Positions 30,854-44,615 of a DNA stretch of 64,000 bases are shown one piece after another. Location of the stretch: NCBI GenBank assembly GCA_023634235.1, contig JAMKCF010000018.1, forward strand, positions 8,816,768-8,880,767. The letters run 5' to 3'. The first letter of the stretch is position 1. Every line of letters begins with the position of its first letter. This stretch comes from Pisaster brevispinus. Taxonomy: Eukaryota > Echinodermata > Asteroidea > Forcipulatida > Asteriidae. Under the pieces are notes generated by a model that worked only from the letters and a program-made list of their open reading frames with translations, made no database searches and had not been told where the DNA came from. The position numbers and the translations under genes were made by a program.

Positions 30854-33800
30854 TCTATTTTGTTATCGTCCTTTTTTGACTAACAGAAACTTGAAATTAA
30901 CCATTAAGCACATAAATTTATGTAAGCAGTTTGTCTACGGCCATACTACGCTGAATACACCGGTTCTCGTTTGATCAACGAAGTTAAGCAGCGTCGGGCC
31001 GGGTCAATACTTGGATGGGAGACCTCCTGGGAATACCGGGTGCCGTAGACATCTATTTTGTTTTCGTCCTTTTTTGACTAACAGAAACTTGAAGAAAACC
31101 ATTAACCACGTAATTTTATATCAGAAGTTTGTCTTCAGCCATACTACGCTGAATACACCGGTTCTCGTTTGATCAACGAAGTTAAGCAGCATCGGGCCTG
31201 GTCAGTACTTGGACGGGAGACCTCCTGGGAATACCGGGTACCGTAGACATCCAGTTTGTTATTCTCTTTTTTTGACTAACAGAAATTTGAAGAAAACCAT
31301 TAACCATGTAAGTTTATATAAGAAGTTTGTCTACGGCCATACTACGCTGAAAACAACGGTTGTCGTTTGATCACCGAAGTTAAGCAGCGTCGGGCCAGGT
31401 CAGTACTTGGACGGGAGACCTCCTGGGAATATCGGGCGCCGTAGACATCTATTTTGTTTTTTGTTTTTTCCTTTTTTGACTAACAGAAACTTGAAATTAA
31501 CCATTAAGCACATAAATGTATGAAAGCAGTTTGTCTACGGCCATACTACGCTGAAAACACCGGTTCTCGTTTGATCACCGAAGTTAAGCAGCGTCGGGCC
31601 AGGTAAGTACTTGGACGGGAGACCACATGGGAATACCGGGTGCAGTAGACATCTATTTTGTTTTCGTCCTTTTTTGACTAACAGAAACTTGAAATTAACC
31701 ATTAAGCACATAAATTTATGTAAGCAGTTTGTCTACGGCCATACTACGCTGAATACACCGGTTCTCGTTTGATCAACGAAGTTAAGCAGCGTCGGGCCGG
31801 GTCAGTACTTGGACGGGAGACCTCCTGGGAATACCGGGTGCCGTAGACATCTATTTTGTTTTCGTCCTTTTTTGACTAACAGAAACTTGAAGAAAACCAT
31901 TAACCACGTAATTTTATATCAGAAGTTTGTCTATAGCCATACTACGCTGAAAACACCGGTTCTCGTTTGATCACCGAAGTTAAGCAGCATCGGGCCTGGT
32001 CAGTACTTGGATGGGAGACCTCCTGGGAATACCGGGTGCAGTAGACATCTATTTTTTTTTCCTTTTTTGACTAACAGAAACTTGAAATTAACCATTAAGC
32101 ACATATATTTATGTAAGCAGTTTGTCTACGGCCATACTACGCTGAATACACCGGTTCTCGTTTGATCACCGAAGTTAAGCAGCGTCGGGCTAGGTCATTA
32201 CTTGGACGGGAGACGTCCTGGGAATACCGGGTGCCGTAGACATGTATTTTGTTTTTGTTTTTTCCTTTTTGACTAACAAAAACTTGAAATTAACCTTAAG
32301 CACATAAATGTATAAACCAGTTTGTCTACGGCCATACTACGCTGAAAACACCGGTTCTCGTTTGATCACCGAAGTTAAGCAGCGTCTGGCCAGGTCAGTA
32401 CTTGGACGGGAGACCTCCTGGGAATACCGGGTTACAGTAGACATCTATTTTGTTTTCGTCCTTTTTTGACTAACAGATTTGAAATTAACCATTAAGCACA
32501 TAAATTTATGTAAGCAGTTTGTCTACGGCCATACTACGCTGAATACACCGGTTCTCGTTTGATCAACGAAGTTGCGCAGCGTAGGGCCAGGTCAGTACTT
32601 GGACGGAGACCTCCTGGGAATACCGGGTGCCGTAGGCATCTATTTTGTTTTCGTCCTTTTTTGACTAACAGAAACTTGAAATTAAATTAAGCACATAAAT
32701 TTATGTAAGCAGTTTGTCCACGGCCATACTACGATGAATACACCGGTTCTTGTTTGATCACCGAAGTTAAGCAGCGTCGGGCTAGGTCATTACTTGGACG
32801 GGAGACGTCCTGGGAATACCGGGTGCCGTAGACATGTATTTTGTTTTTTGTTTTTTCCTTTTTTGACTAACAGAAACTTGAAATTAACCATTAAGCACAT
32901 AAATTCATGTAAGCAGTTTGTCTAAGGTCATACTACGCTGAATACACCGGTTCTCGTTTGATCACCGAAGTTAAGCAGCATCGGGCCAGGTCAGTACTTG
33001 GGCGGGAGACCTCCTGGGAATACCGCGTGACGTAGGCATCTACTTTGTTTTCGTCCTTTTTTGACTAACAGAAACTTGAAATTAACCATTAAGCACATAA
33101 ATTCATGTAAGCAGTTTGTCTAAGGTCATACTACGCTGAAAACACCGGTTCTCGTTTGATCACCGAAGTTAAGCAGCGTCCGGCTAGGTCAGTACTTGGA
33201 CGGGAGACCTCCTGGGAATACCGGGTGCAGTAGACATCTATTTTGTTTTTGTCCTTTTTTGACTAACAGAAACTTGAAATTAACCATTAAGCATATAAAT
33301 TTATGTAAGCAGTTTGTCTACGGCCATACTACGCTGAAAACACCGGTTCTCGTTTGATCACCGAAGTTAAGCAGCGTCGGGCCAGGTCAGTAGTTGGACG
33401 GGAGACCTCATGGGAATACCGGGTGCCGTAGACATCTTTTTTGTTTTTGTCCTTTTTTGACTAACAGAAACTTGAAGAAAACCATTAAGCACTTAAATTT
33501 ATGTAAGCAGTTTGTCAAAGGCCATACTACGCTGAAAACACCGGTTCTCGTTTGATCACCGAAGTTAAGCAGCGTCGGGCCAGGTCAGTACTTGGCCGGG
33601 AGACCTCCTGGGAATACCGGGTGCAGTAGACATCTATTTTGTTTTCGTCCCTTTTTGACGAACAGAAACTTGAAGAAAACCATTAAGCACTTAAATTTAT
33701 GTAAGCAGTTTGTCTACGGCCATACTACATTGAAAACACCGGTTCTCGTTTGATCACCGAAGTTAAGCAGCATCGGGCCTGGTCAGTACTTGGACGGAAG

Positions 33801-34714
33801 CCTCCTGGGAATACCGGGTGCCGTAGACATCCAGTTTGTTATTCTCTTTTTTTTTGACTAACAGAAATTTGAAGAAAACAATTAACCACGTAAGTTTATA
33901 TAAGAAGTTTGTCTACGGCCATACTACGCTGAAAACACCGGTTCTCGTTTGATCACCGAAGTTAAGCAGCGTCGGGCCAGGTCAGTACTTGGACGGGAGA
34001 CCTCCTGGGATTACCGGGTGCCGTAGACATCTATTTTGTTTTTTGTTTTTTTCCTTTTTTGACTAACAGAAATTTGAAATTAACCATTAAGCACATAAAT
34101 GTATGAAAGCAGTTTGTCTACGGCCATACTACGCTGAAAACACCGGTTCTCGTTTGATCACCGAAGTTAAGCAGCGTCTGGCCAGGTCAGTACTTGGACG
34201 GGAGACCTTATGGGAATACCGGGTGCAGTAGACATCTATTTTGTTTTTGTCCTTTTTTGACTAACAGAAACTTGAAATTAACCATTAAGCACATAAATTC
34301 ATGTAAGCAGTTTGTCTAAGGTCATACTACGCTGAAAACACCGGTTCTCGTTTGATCACCGAAGTTAAGCAGCGTCCGGCTAGGTCAGTACTTGGACGGG
34401 AGACCTCCTGGGAATACCTAGTGCAGTAGACATCTATTTTGTTTTTGTCCTTTTTTGACTAACAGAAACTTGAAATTAACCATTAAGCACATACATTATG
34501 TATGCAGTTTGTCTACGGCCATACTACGCTGAATACACCGGCTCTCGTTTGATCACCGAAGTTAAGCAGCGTGGAGCCAGGTCAGTACTTGGACAAGAGA
34601 CCTTATGGGAATACCGGGTGCCGTAGACATGTATTTTGTTTTTTGTTTTTTCCTTTTTTGACTAACAGAAACTTGAAATTAACCATTAAGCATATAAATT
34701 TATGTAAGCAGTTT

Positions 34715-34833
34715 GTCTACGGCCATACTACGCTGAAAACACCGGTTCTCGTTTGATCACCGAAGTTAAGCAGCATCGGGCCTGGTCAGTACTTGGACGG
34801 AAGCCTCCTGGGAATACCGGGTGCCGTAGACAT
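34715..34833 (+). rRNA. 5S rRNA copy followed by a spacer without a terminator
   Basis: Box C reads GGACGGAAGCCTCC, one base shorter than usual. The spacer (34834-34893) has lost the segment with the T-runs (CATCCAGTTTGAAACAGAAA), leaving no run of four Ts before the next gene at 34894. The same arrangement recurs at 37884-38062. Confidence 0.85.
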
Positions 34834-37800
34834 CCAGTTTGAAACAGAAACTTGAAATTAACCATTAAGCATATAAATGTATGTAAGCAGTTTGTCTACG
34901 GCCATACTACGCTGAAAACACCGGTTCTCGTTTGATCACCGAAGTTAAGCAGCGTCTGGCCAGGTCAGTACTTGGACGGGAGACCTCCTGGGAATACCGG
35001 GTGCAGTAGACATCTATTTTGTTTTTGTCCTTTTTTGACTAACAGAAACTTGAAATTAACCATTAAGCACATAAATGTATGTAAGCAGTTTGTCTACGGC
35101 CATACTACGCTGAATACACCGTTCTCGTTTGATCACCGAAGTTAAGCAGCGTCGGGCCAGGTCAGTACTTGGACGGGAGACCTCCTGGGAATACCGGGTG
35201 CCTTAGGCATCTATTTTGTTTTCGTCCTTTTTTGACTTACAGAAACTTGAAATTAACCATTAAGCACATACATTATGTTTGCAGTTTGTCTACGGCCATA
35301 CTACGCTGAATACACCGGTTCTCGTTTGATCACCGAAGTTAAGCAGCGTCGGGCTAGGTCAGTACTTGGACGGGAGACCTCCTGGGAATACCGGGTGCCG
35401 TAGACATGTATTTTGTTTTTTGTTTTTTCCTTTTTTGACTAACAGAAACTTGAAATTAACCTTAAGCACATAAATGTATGAAAGCAGTTTGTCTACGGCC
35501 ATACTACACTGAAAACACCGGTTCTCGTTTGATCACCATAGTTAAGCAGCGTCGGGCCAGGTCAGTACTTGGACGGGAGACGTCCTGGGAATACCGGGTG
35601 CCGTAGACATCCAGTTTGTTATTCTCCTTTTTTGACTAACAGAAACTTGAAGAAAACCATTAACCACATAATTTTATATGAAAAGTTTGTCTACGGCCAT
35701 ACTTCTCTGAAAACACCGGTTCTCGTTTGATCACCGAAATTAAACAGCGTCCGGCCAGGTCAGTACTTGGACGGGAGACCTCCTGGGAATACCGGGTGCA
35801 GTAGACATCTATTTTGTTTTCGTCCTTTTTTGACTAACAGAAACTTGGAATTAACCATTAAGCACATAAATTTATGTAAGCAGTTTGTCTACTGCCATAC
35901 TACGCTGAATACACCGTTCTCGTTTGATCACCGAAAATAAGCAGCGTCGGGCCAGGTCAGTACTTGGACGGGAGACCTCCTGGGAATACCGGGTGCCTTA
36001 GGCATCTATTTTGTTTTCGTCCTTTTTTGACTAACAGAAACTTGAAATTAACCATTAAGCACATAAATTATGTATGCAGTTTGTCTACGGCCATACTACG
36101 CTGAATACACCGGTTCTCGTTTGATCACCGAAGTTAAGCAGCGTCGGGCTAGGTCAGTACTTGGACGGGAGACCTCCTGGGAATACCGGGTGCTGTAGAC
36201 ATGTATTTTGTTTTTTGTTTTTTTCCTTTTTTGACTAACAGAAACTTGAAATTAACCTTAAGCACATAAATGTATGAAAGCAGTTTGTCTACGGCCATAC
36301 TACGCTGAAAACACCGGTTCTTGTTTGATCCCCGAAGTTAAGCAGCGTCGGGCCAGGTCAGTACTTGGACGGGAGACCTCCTGGGAATACCGGGTGCAGT
36401 AGACATCTATTTTGTTTTTGTCCTTTTTTGACTAACAGAAACTTGAAATTAACCATTAAGCATATAAATTTATGTAAGCAGTTTGTCTACGGCCATACTA
36501 CGCTGAAAACACCGGTTCTCGTTTGATCACCGAAGTTAAGCAGCGTCGGGCCAGGTCAGTAGTTGGACGGGAGACCTCATGGGAATACCGGGTGCCGTAG
36601 ACATCTTTTTTGTTTTTGTCCTTTTTTGACTAACAGAAACTTGAAGAAAACCATTAAGCACTTAAATTTATGTAAGCAGTTTGTCAAAGGCCATACTACG
36701 CTGAAAACACCGGTTCTCGTTTGATCACCGAAGTTAAGCAGCGTCGGGCCAGGTCAGTACTTGGCCGGGAGACCTCCTGGGAATACCGGGTGCAGTAGAC
36801 ATCTATTTTGTTTTCGTCCCTTTTTGACGAACAGAAACTTGAAGAAAACCATTAAGCACTTAAATTTATGTAAGCAGTTTGTCTACGGCCATACTACATT
36901 GAAAACACCGGTTCTCGTTTGATCACCGAAGTTAAGCAGCATCGGGCCTGGTCAGTACTTGGACGGAAGCCTCCTGGGAATACCGGGTGCCGTAGACATC
37001 CAGTTTGTTATTCTCTTTTTTTTTGACTAACAGAAATTTGAAGAAAACAATTAACCACGTAAGTTTATATAAGAAGTTTGTCTACGGCCATACTACGCTG
37101 AAAACACCGGTTCTCGTTTGATCACCGAAGTTAAGCAGCGTCGGGCCAGGTCAGTACTTGGACGGGAGACCTCCTGGGATTACCGGGTGCCGTAGACATC
37201 TATTTTGTTTTTTGTTTTTTTCCTTTTTTGACTAACAGAAATTTGAAATTAACCATTAAGCACATAAATGTATGAAAGCAGTTTGTCTACGGCCATACTA
37301 CGCTGAAAACACCGGTTCTCGTTTGATCACCGAAGTTAAGCAGCGTCTGGCCAGGTCAGTACTTGGACGGGAGACCTTATGGGAATACCGGGTGCAGTAG
37401 ACATCTATTTTGTTTTTGTCCTTTTTTGACTAACAGAAACTTGAAATTAACCATTAAGCACATAAATTCATGTAAGCAGTTTGTCTAAGGTCATACTACG
37501 CTGAAAACACCGGTTCTCGCTTGATCACCGAAGTTAAGCAGCGTCCGGCTAGGTCAGTACTTGGACGGGAGACCTCCTGGGAATACCTAGTGCAGTAGAC
37601 ATCTATTTTGTTTTTGTCCTTTTTTGACTAACAGAAACTTGAAATTAACCATTAAGCACATACATTATGTATGCAGTTTGTCTACGGCCATACTACGCTG
37701 AATACACCGGTTCTCGTTTGATCACCGAAGTTAAGCAGCGTGGAGCCAGGTCAGTACTTGGACGGGAGACCTTATGGGAATACCGGGTGCCGTAGACATG

Positions 37801-37883
37801 TATTTTGTTTTTTGTTTTTTCCTTTTTTGACTAACAGAAACTTGAAATTAACAATTAAGCATATAAATTTATGTAAGCAGTTT

Positions 37884-38002
37884 GTCTACGGCCATACTAC
37901 GCTGAAAACACCGGTTCTCGTTTGATCACCGAAGTTAAGCAGCATCGGGCCTGGTCAGTACTTGGACGGAAGCCTCCTGGGAATACCGGGTGCCGTAGAC
38001 AT
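37884..38002 (+). rRNA. Duplicate of the terminator-less 5S copy
   Basis: Same box C deletion and same T-less spacer as at 34715, at an offset of exactly 3169, so the defect was copied with its block. Confidence 0.85.
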
Positions 38003-38659
38003 CCAGTTTGAAACAGAAACTTGAAATTAACCATTAAGCATATAAATGTATGTAAGCAGTTTGTCTACGGCCATACTACGCTGAAAACACCGGTTCTCGT
38101 TTGATCACCGAAGTTAAGCAGCGTCTGGCCAGGTCAGTACTTGGACGGGAGACCTCCTGGGAATACCGGGTGCAGTAGACATCTATTTTGTTTTTGTCCT
38201 TTTTTGACTAACAGAAACTTGAAATTAACCATTAAGCACATAAATGTATGTAAGCAGTTTGTCTACGGCCATACTACGCTGAATACACCGTTCTCGTTTG
38301 ATCACCGAAGTTAAGCAGCGTCGGGCCAGGTCAGTACTTGGACGGGAGACCTCCTGGGAATACCGGGTGCCTTAGGCATCTATTTTGTTTTCGTCCTTTT
38401 TTGACTTACAGAAACTTGAAATTAACCATTAAGCACATACATTATGTTTGCAGTTTGTCTACGGCCATACTACGCTGAATACACCGGTTCTCGTTTGATC
38501 ACCGAAGTTAAGCAGCGTCGGGCTAGGTCAGTACTTGGACGGGAGACCTCCTGGGAATACCGGGTGCCGTAGACATGTATTTTGTTTTTTGTTTTTTCCT
38601 TTTTTGACTAACAGAAACTTGAAATTAACCTTAAGCACATAAATGTATGAAAGCAGTTT

Positions 38660-41600
38660 GTCTACGGCCATACTACACTGAAAACACCGGTTCTCGTTTG
38701 ATCACCATAGTTAAGCAGCGTCGGGCCAGGTCAGTACTTGGACGGGAGACCTCCTGGGAATACCGGGTGCCGTAGACATCCAGTTTGTTATTCTCCTTTT
38801 TTGACTAACAGAAACTTGAAGAAAACCATTAACCACCTAATTTTATATGAAAAGTTTGTCTACTGCCATACTACTCTGAAAACACCGGTTCTCGTTTGAT
38901 CACCGAAGTTAAGCAGCGTCCGGCCAGGTCAGTACTTGGGCGGGAGACCTCCTGGGAATACCGGGTGCCGTAGGCATCTATTTTGTTTTCGTCCTTTTTT
39001 GACTAACAGAAACTTGAAATAAACCAATAAGCACATAAATTTATGTAAGCAGTTTGTCTACGGCCATACTACGCTGAAAACACCGGTTCTCGTTTGATCA
39101 CCGAAGTTAAGCAGCGTCGGGCCAGGTCACTACTTGGACGGGAGACCTCCTGGGAATACCAGGTGCCGTAGCCATCTATTTTGTTTTCGTCCTTATTTGA
39201 CTAACAGAAACTTGTAATTAACCATTAAGCATATAAATTTATGTGAGCAGTTTGTCTACGGCCATACTACGCTGAAAACACCGGTTCTCGTTTGATCACC
39301 GGAGTTAAGCAGCGTCGGGCCAGGTCAGTACTTGGACGGGAGACCTCATGGGAATACCGGGTGCCGTAGACATCTTTTTTGTTTTCGTCCTTTTTTGACT
39401 AACAGAAACTTGAAAAAACCATTAAGCTCATACAATTATGTAAGCAGTTTGTCTAAGGCCATACTACGCTGAAAACACAGGTTCTCGTTTGATCACCGAA
39501 GTTAAGCAGCGTCGGGCCAGGTCAGTACTTGGACGGGAGACCTCCTGGGAATACCGGGTGCAGTAGACATCTATTTTGTTTTCGTCCTTTTTTGACTAAC
39601 AGAAACTTGAAATTAACCATTAAGCATTCAAGTTTATGTAAGCAGTTTGTCTACGGCCATACTACCCTGAAAACACCGGTTCTCGTTTGATCACCGAAGT
39701 TAAGCACCATCGGGCCTGGTCAGTACTTGGACGGGAGACCTCCTGGGAATACCGGGTGCCGTAGACATCCAGTTTGTTATTCTCTTTTTTTGACTAACAG
39801 AAACTTGAAATTAACCATTAAGCACATACATTATGTATCAGTTTGTCTACGGCCATACTACGCTGAAAACACCGGTTCTCGCTTGATCACCGAAGTTAAG
39901 CAGCGTCGGGCCAGGTCAGTACTTGGACGGGAGACCTCCTGGGAATACCGGGTGCCGTAGACATCTATTTTGTTTTTTGTTTTTTTCCTTTTTTGACTAA
40001 CAGAAACTTGAAATTAACCATTAAGCACATGATTTTATATAAGAAGTTTGTCTACGGCCATACTCTGCTGAAAACACCGGTTCTCGTTTGATCACCGAAG
40101 TTAAGCAGCGTCCGGCCAGGTGAGTACTTGGACGGGATACCTCCTGGGAATACCGGGGGCAGTAGACATCTATTTTGTTTTTGTCCTTGTTTGACTAACA
40201 GAAACTTGAAATTAACCATTAAGCACATAATTTTATATAAGAAGTTTGTCTACGGCCATACTCTGCTGAAAACACCGGTTCTCGTTTGATCACCGAAGTT
40301 AAGCAGTGTCGGGCCAGGTCAGTACTTGGACGGGAGACCTCCTGGGAATACCGGGTGCCGTAGACATCCAGTTTGTTATTCTCCTTTTTTGACTAACAGA
40401 AACTTGAAGAAAACCATTAACCACGTAATTTTATATAAGAAGTTTGTCTACGGCCATACAACGCTGAAAACACGGGTTCTCGTTTGATCACCGAAGTTAA
40501 TCACCATCGGGCCTGGTCAGTACTTGGACGGGAGACCTCCTGGGAATACCGGGTGCCGTAGACATCTATTTTGTTTTCGTTTTTTTTTTTTTTGACTAAC
40601 AGAAACTTGAAATTAACCATAAAGCACATACATTTATGTAAGAAGTTTTTCTACGGCCATCCTACGCTGAAAACACCGGTTTTCGTTTGATCACCGAAAT
40701 TAAGCAGCGTCGGGCCAGGTCAGTACTTGGACGGGAGACCTCCTGGGAATACCTGGTGCCTTATGCATCTATTTTGTTTTCGTCCTTTTTTGACTAACAG
40801 AAACTTGAAATTAACCATTAAGCACATACATTATGTATGCAGTTTGTCTACGGCCATACTACGCTGAATACACCGGTTCTCGTTTCATCACCGAAGTTAA
40901 GCAGCGTCGGGCTAGGTCAGTACTTGGACGGGAGACCTCCTGGGAATACCGGGTGCCGTAGACATGTATTTTGTTTTTGTTTTTTCCTTTTTGACTAACA
41001 GAAACTTGAAATTAATCTTAAGCACATAAATGTATGAAACCAGTTTGTCTACGGCCATACTACGCTGAAAACAGCGGTTCTCGTTTGATCACCGAAGATA
41101 AGCAGCGTCGGGCCAGGTCAGTACTTGGACGGGAGACCTCCTGGGAATACCGGCTGCCGTAGGCATCTATTTTGTTTTCGTCCTTTTTGACTAACAGAAA
41201 CTTGAAATTAACCATTAAGCACATAAATTCTGAAGCAGTTTGTCTACGGCCATACTACGCTGAATACACCGGTTCTCGTTTGATCAACGAAGTTAAGCAT
41301 CGTCGGGCTAGGTCAGTACTTGGACGGGAGACATCCTGGGAATACCGGGTGCAGTAGACATCAAGTTTGTTATTCTCCTTTTTTGACTAACAGAAACTTG
41401 AAGAAAACCATTAACCACGTAATTTTATATAAGAAGTTTGTCTACGGCCAGACAACGCTGAAAACACCGGTTCTCGTTTGATCACCGGAGTTAAACAGCG
41501 TCGGGCCAGGTCAGTACTTGGACGGGAGACTTCCTGGGAATACCGCGTGCCGTAGACATCTATTTTGTTTGTTGTTTTTTCCTTTTTTGATTAACATAAA

Positions 41601-44539
41601 CTTGAAATTAACCATTAAGCACATAAATGTATGAAAGCAGTTTGTTTACGGCCATACTACGCTGAAAACACCGATTCTCGTTTGATCACCGAAGTTAAGC
41701 AGCGTCAGGCCAGGACAGTACTTGGACGGGAGACCTCCTCGGAATACCGGGTGCAGTAAACATCTATTTTTTTTTGTCCTTTTTTGACTAACAGAAACTT
41801 GAAATTAACCATTAAGCACATAAATTTATGTAAGCAGTTTGTCTACGGCCATACTACGCTGAATACACCGGTTCTCGCTTGATCACCGAAGTTAAGCAGC
41901 GTCGGACCAGGTCAGTACTTGGACGGGAGACCTCCTGGGAATACCGGGTGCGGTAGGCATCTATTTTGTTTTCGTCCTTTTTTGACTAACAGAAACTTGA
42001 AATAAACCATTAAGCACATAAATTCTGAAGCAGTTTGTCTACGGCCATACTACGCTGAATACACCGGTTCTCGTTTGATCAACGAAGTTAAGCAGCTTCG
42101 GGCTAGGTCAGTACTTGGACGGGAGACATCCAGGGAATACCGGGTGCCGTAGACATCAAGTTTGTTATTCTCCTTTTTTGACTAACAGAAACTTGAAGAA
42201 AACCATTAACCACATAATTTTATATGAAAAGTTTGTCTACGGCCATACTTCTCTGAAAACACCGGTTCTCGTTTGATCACCGAAATTAAACAGCGTCAGG
42301 CCAGGTCAGTACTTGGACGGGAGACCTCCTGGGAATACCGGGTGCAGTTGACATCTATTTTGTTTTCGTCCTTTTTTGACTAACAGAAACTTGGAATTAA
42401 CCATTAAGCACATAAATTTATGTAAGCAGTTTGTCTACTGCCATACTACGCTGAATACACCGTTCTCGTTTGATCACCGAAAATAAGCAGCGTCGGGCCA
42501 GGTCAGTACTTGGACGGGAGACCTCCTGGGAATACCGGGTGCCTTAGGCATCTATTTTGTTTTCGTCCTTTTTTGACTAACAGAAACTTGAAATTAACCA
42601 TTAAGCACATAAATTATGTATGCAGTTTGTCTACGGCCATACTACGCTGAATACACCGGTTCTCGTTTGATCACCGAAGTTAAGCAGCGTCGGGCTAGGT
42701 CAGTACTTGGACGGGAGACCTCCTGGGAATACCGGGTGCTGTAGACATGTATTTTGTTTTTTGTTTTTTTCCTTTTTTGACTAACAGAAACTTGAAATTA
42801 ACCTTAAGCACATAAATGTATGAAAGCAGTTTGTCTACGGCCATACTACGCTGAAAACACCGGTTCTTGTTTGATCACCGAAGTTAAGCAGCGTCGGGCC
42901 AGGTCAGTACTTGGACGGGAGACCTCCTGGGAATACCGGGTGCCGTAGACATCCAGTTTGTTATTCTCCTTTTTTGACTAACAGAAACTTGAAGAAAACC
43001 ATTAACCACCTAATTTTATATGAAAAGTTTGTCTACTGCCATACTACTCTGAAAACACCGGTTCTCGTTTGATCACCGAAGTTAAGCAGCGTCCGGCCAG
43101 GTCAGTACTTGGACGGGAGACCTCCTGGGAATACCGGGTGCAGTAGACATCTATTTTGTTTTCGTCCTTTTTTGACTAACAGAAACTTGGAATTAACCAT
43201 TAAGCACATAAATTTATGTAAGCAGTTTGTCTACGGCCATACTACGCTGAATACACCGTTCTCGTTTGATCACCGAAGTTAAGCAGCGTCGGGCCAGGTC
43301 AGTACTTGGACGGGAGACCTCCTGGGAATACCGGGTGCCTTAGGCATCTATTTTGTTTTCGTCCTTTTTTGACTAACAGAAACTTGAAATTAACCATTAA
43401 GCACATACATTATGTATGCAGTTTGTCTACGGCCATACTACGCTGAATACACCGGTTCTCGTTTGATCACCGAAGTTAAGCAGCGTCGGGATAGGTCAGT
43501 ACTTGGACGGGAGACCTCCTGGGAATACCGGGTGCCGTAGACATGTATTTTGTTTTTTGTTTTTTTCCTTTTTTGACTAACAGAAACTTGAAATTAACCT
43601 TAAGCACATAAATGTATGAAAGCAGTTTGTCTACGGCCATACTACACTGAAAACACCGGTTCTCGTTTGATCACCGAAGTTAAGCAGCGTCGGGCCAGGT
43701 CAGTACTTGGACGGGAGACCTCCTGGGAATACCGGGTGCCGTAGACATCCAGTTTGTTATTCTCCTTTTTTGACTAACAGAAACTTGAAGAAAACCATTA
43801 ACCACCTAATTTTATATGAAAAGTTTGTCTACTGCCATACTACTCTGAAAACACCGGTTCTCGTTTGATCACCGAAGTTAAGCAGCGTCCGGCCAGGTCA
43901 GTACTTGGGCGGGAGACCTCCTGGGAATACCAGGTGCCGTAGCCATCTATTTTGTTTTCGTCCTTTTTTGACTAACAGAAACTTGTAATTAACCATTAAG
44001 CATATAAATTTATGTGAGCAGTTTGTCTACGGCCATACTACGCTGAATACACCGGTTCTCGTTTGATCACCGAAGTTAAGCAGCGTCGGGCCAGGTCACT
44101 ACTTGGACGGGAGACCTCCTGGGAATACCAGGTGCCGTAGCCATCTATTTTGTTTTCGTCCTTTTTTGACTAACAGAAACTTGTAATTAACCATTAAGCA
44201 TATAAATTTATGTGAGCAGTTTGTCTACGGCCATACTACGCTGAAAACACCGGTTCTCGTTTGATCACCGGAGTTAAGCAGCGTCGGGCCAGGTCAGTAC
44301 TTGGACGGGAGACCTCATGGGAATACCGGGTGCCGTAGACATCTTTTTTGTTTTCGTCCTTTTTTGACTAACAGAAACTTGAAAAAACCATTAAGCTCAT
44401 ACAATTATGTAAGCAGTTTGTCTAAGGCCATACTACGCTGAAAACACAGGTTCTCGTTTGATCACCGAAGTTAAGCAGCGTCGGGCCAGGTCAGTACTTG
44501 GACGGGAGACCTCCTGGGAATACCGGGTGCAGTAGACAT
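38660..44539 (+). rRNA. 5S rRNA genes, block E (30 copies)
   Basis: Starts: 38660, 38858, 39056, 39254, 39451, 39649, 39845, 40050, 40248, 40446, 40649, 40846, 41047, 41242, 41440, 41644, 41841, 42037, 42235, 42433, 42629, 42833, 43031, 43229, 43425, 43629, 43827, 44025, 44223, 44420. Units 42235-42833 repeat 35689-36287 at +6546. Units 39254 and 39451 recur at +4969 (44223, 44420). Copies 38858, 42433, 43031 and 43827 begin GTCTACTGCC. Confidence 0.95.
43031..43150 (+). rRNA. 5S rRNA copy with a compensated helix I
   Basis: The 5' end GTCTACTGC and the 3' end GCAGTAGAC pair perfectly over nine bases: T at nucleotide 7 matches the A of the CAG 3' variant. In most copies with CAG the 5' strand keeps G, giving a G-A mismatch. 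Here the pair is restored, perhaps by chance recombination. Confidence 0.85.
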
Positions 44540-44615
44540 CTATTTTGTTATTCTCTTTTTTTGACTAACAGAAACTTGAAATTAACCATTAAGCACATAC
44601 ATTATGTATCAGTTT

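Larger units (their letters stand above)
26740..32640 (+). rRNA. 5S rRNA genes, block C (30 copies)
   Basis: Starts: 26740, 26944, 27142, 27340, 27544, 27741, 27948, 28146, 28351, 28548, 28746, 28943, 29140, 29338, 29536, 29738, 29937, 30139, 30337, 30535, 30736, 30933, 31131, 31329, 31533, 31731, 31929, 32124, 32324, 32521. The units 26740-27544 are a third copy of 23733-24537 at +3007. From about 28550 rightwards the 3' variant GCAGTAGAC, with one mismatch in helix I, becomes common. Copy 30736 is damaged in helix III, and copy 30139 has T at nucleotide 1. Confidence 0.95.
32716..38576 (+). rRNA. 5S rRNA genes, block D (30 copies)
   Basis: Starts: 32716, 32920, 33118, 33316, 33514, 33712, 33911, 34116, 34314, 34511, 34715, 34894, 35092, 35288, 35491, 35689, 35887, 36083, 36287, 36485, 36683, 36881, 37080, 37285, 37483, 37680, 37884, 38063, 38261, 38457. 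The twelve units 33316-35491 recur at exactly +3169 (36485-38660), private variants included (GTCAAAGGCC at 33514/36683; GGACGGAAGCC at 34715/37884). Several copies have GTCTAAGG in place of GTCTACGG at the 5' end (32920, 33118, 34314, 37483). Confidence 0.95.
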
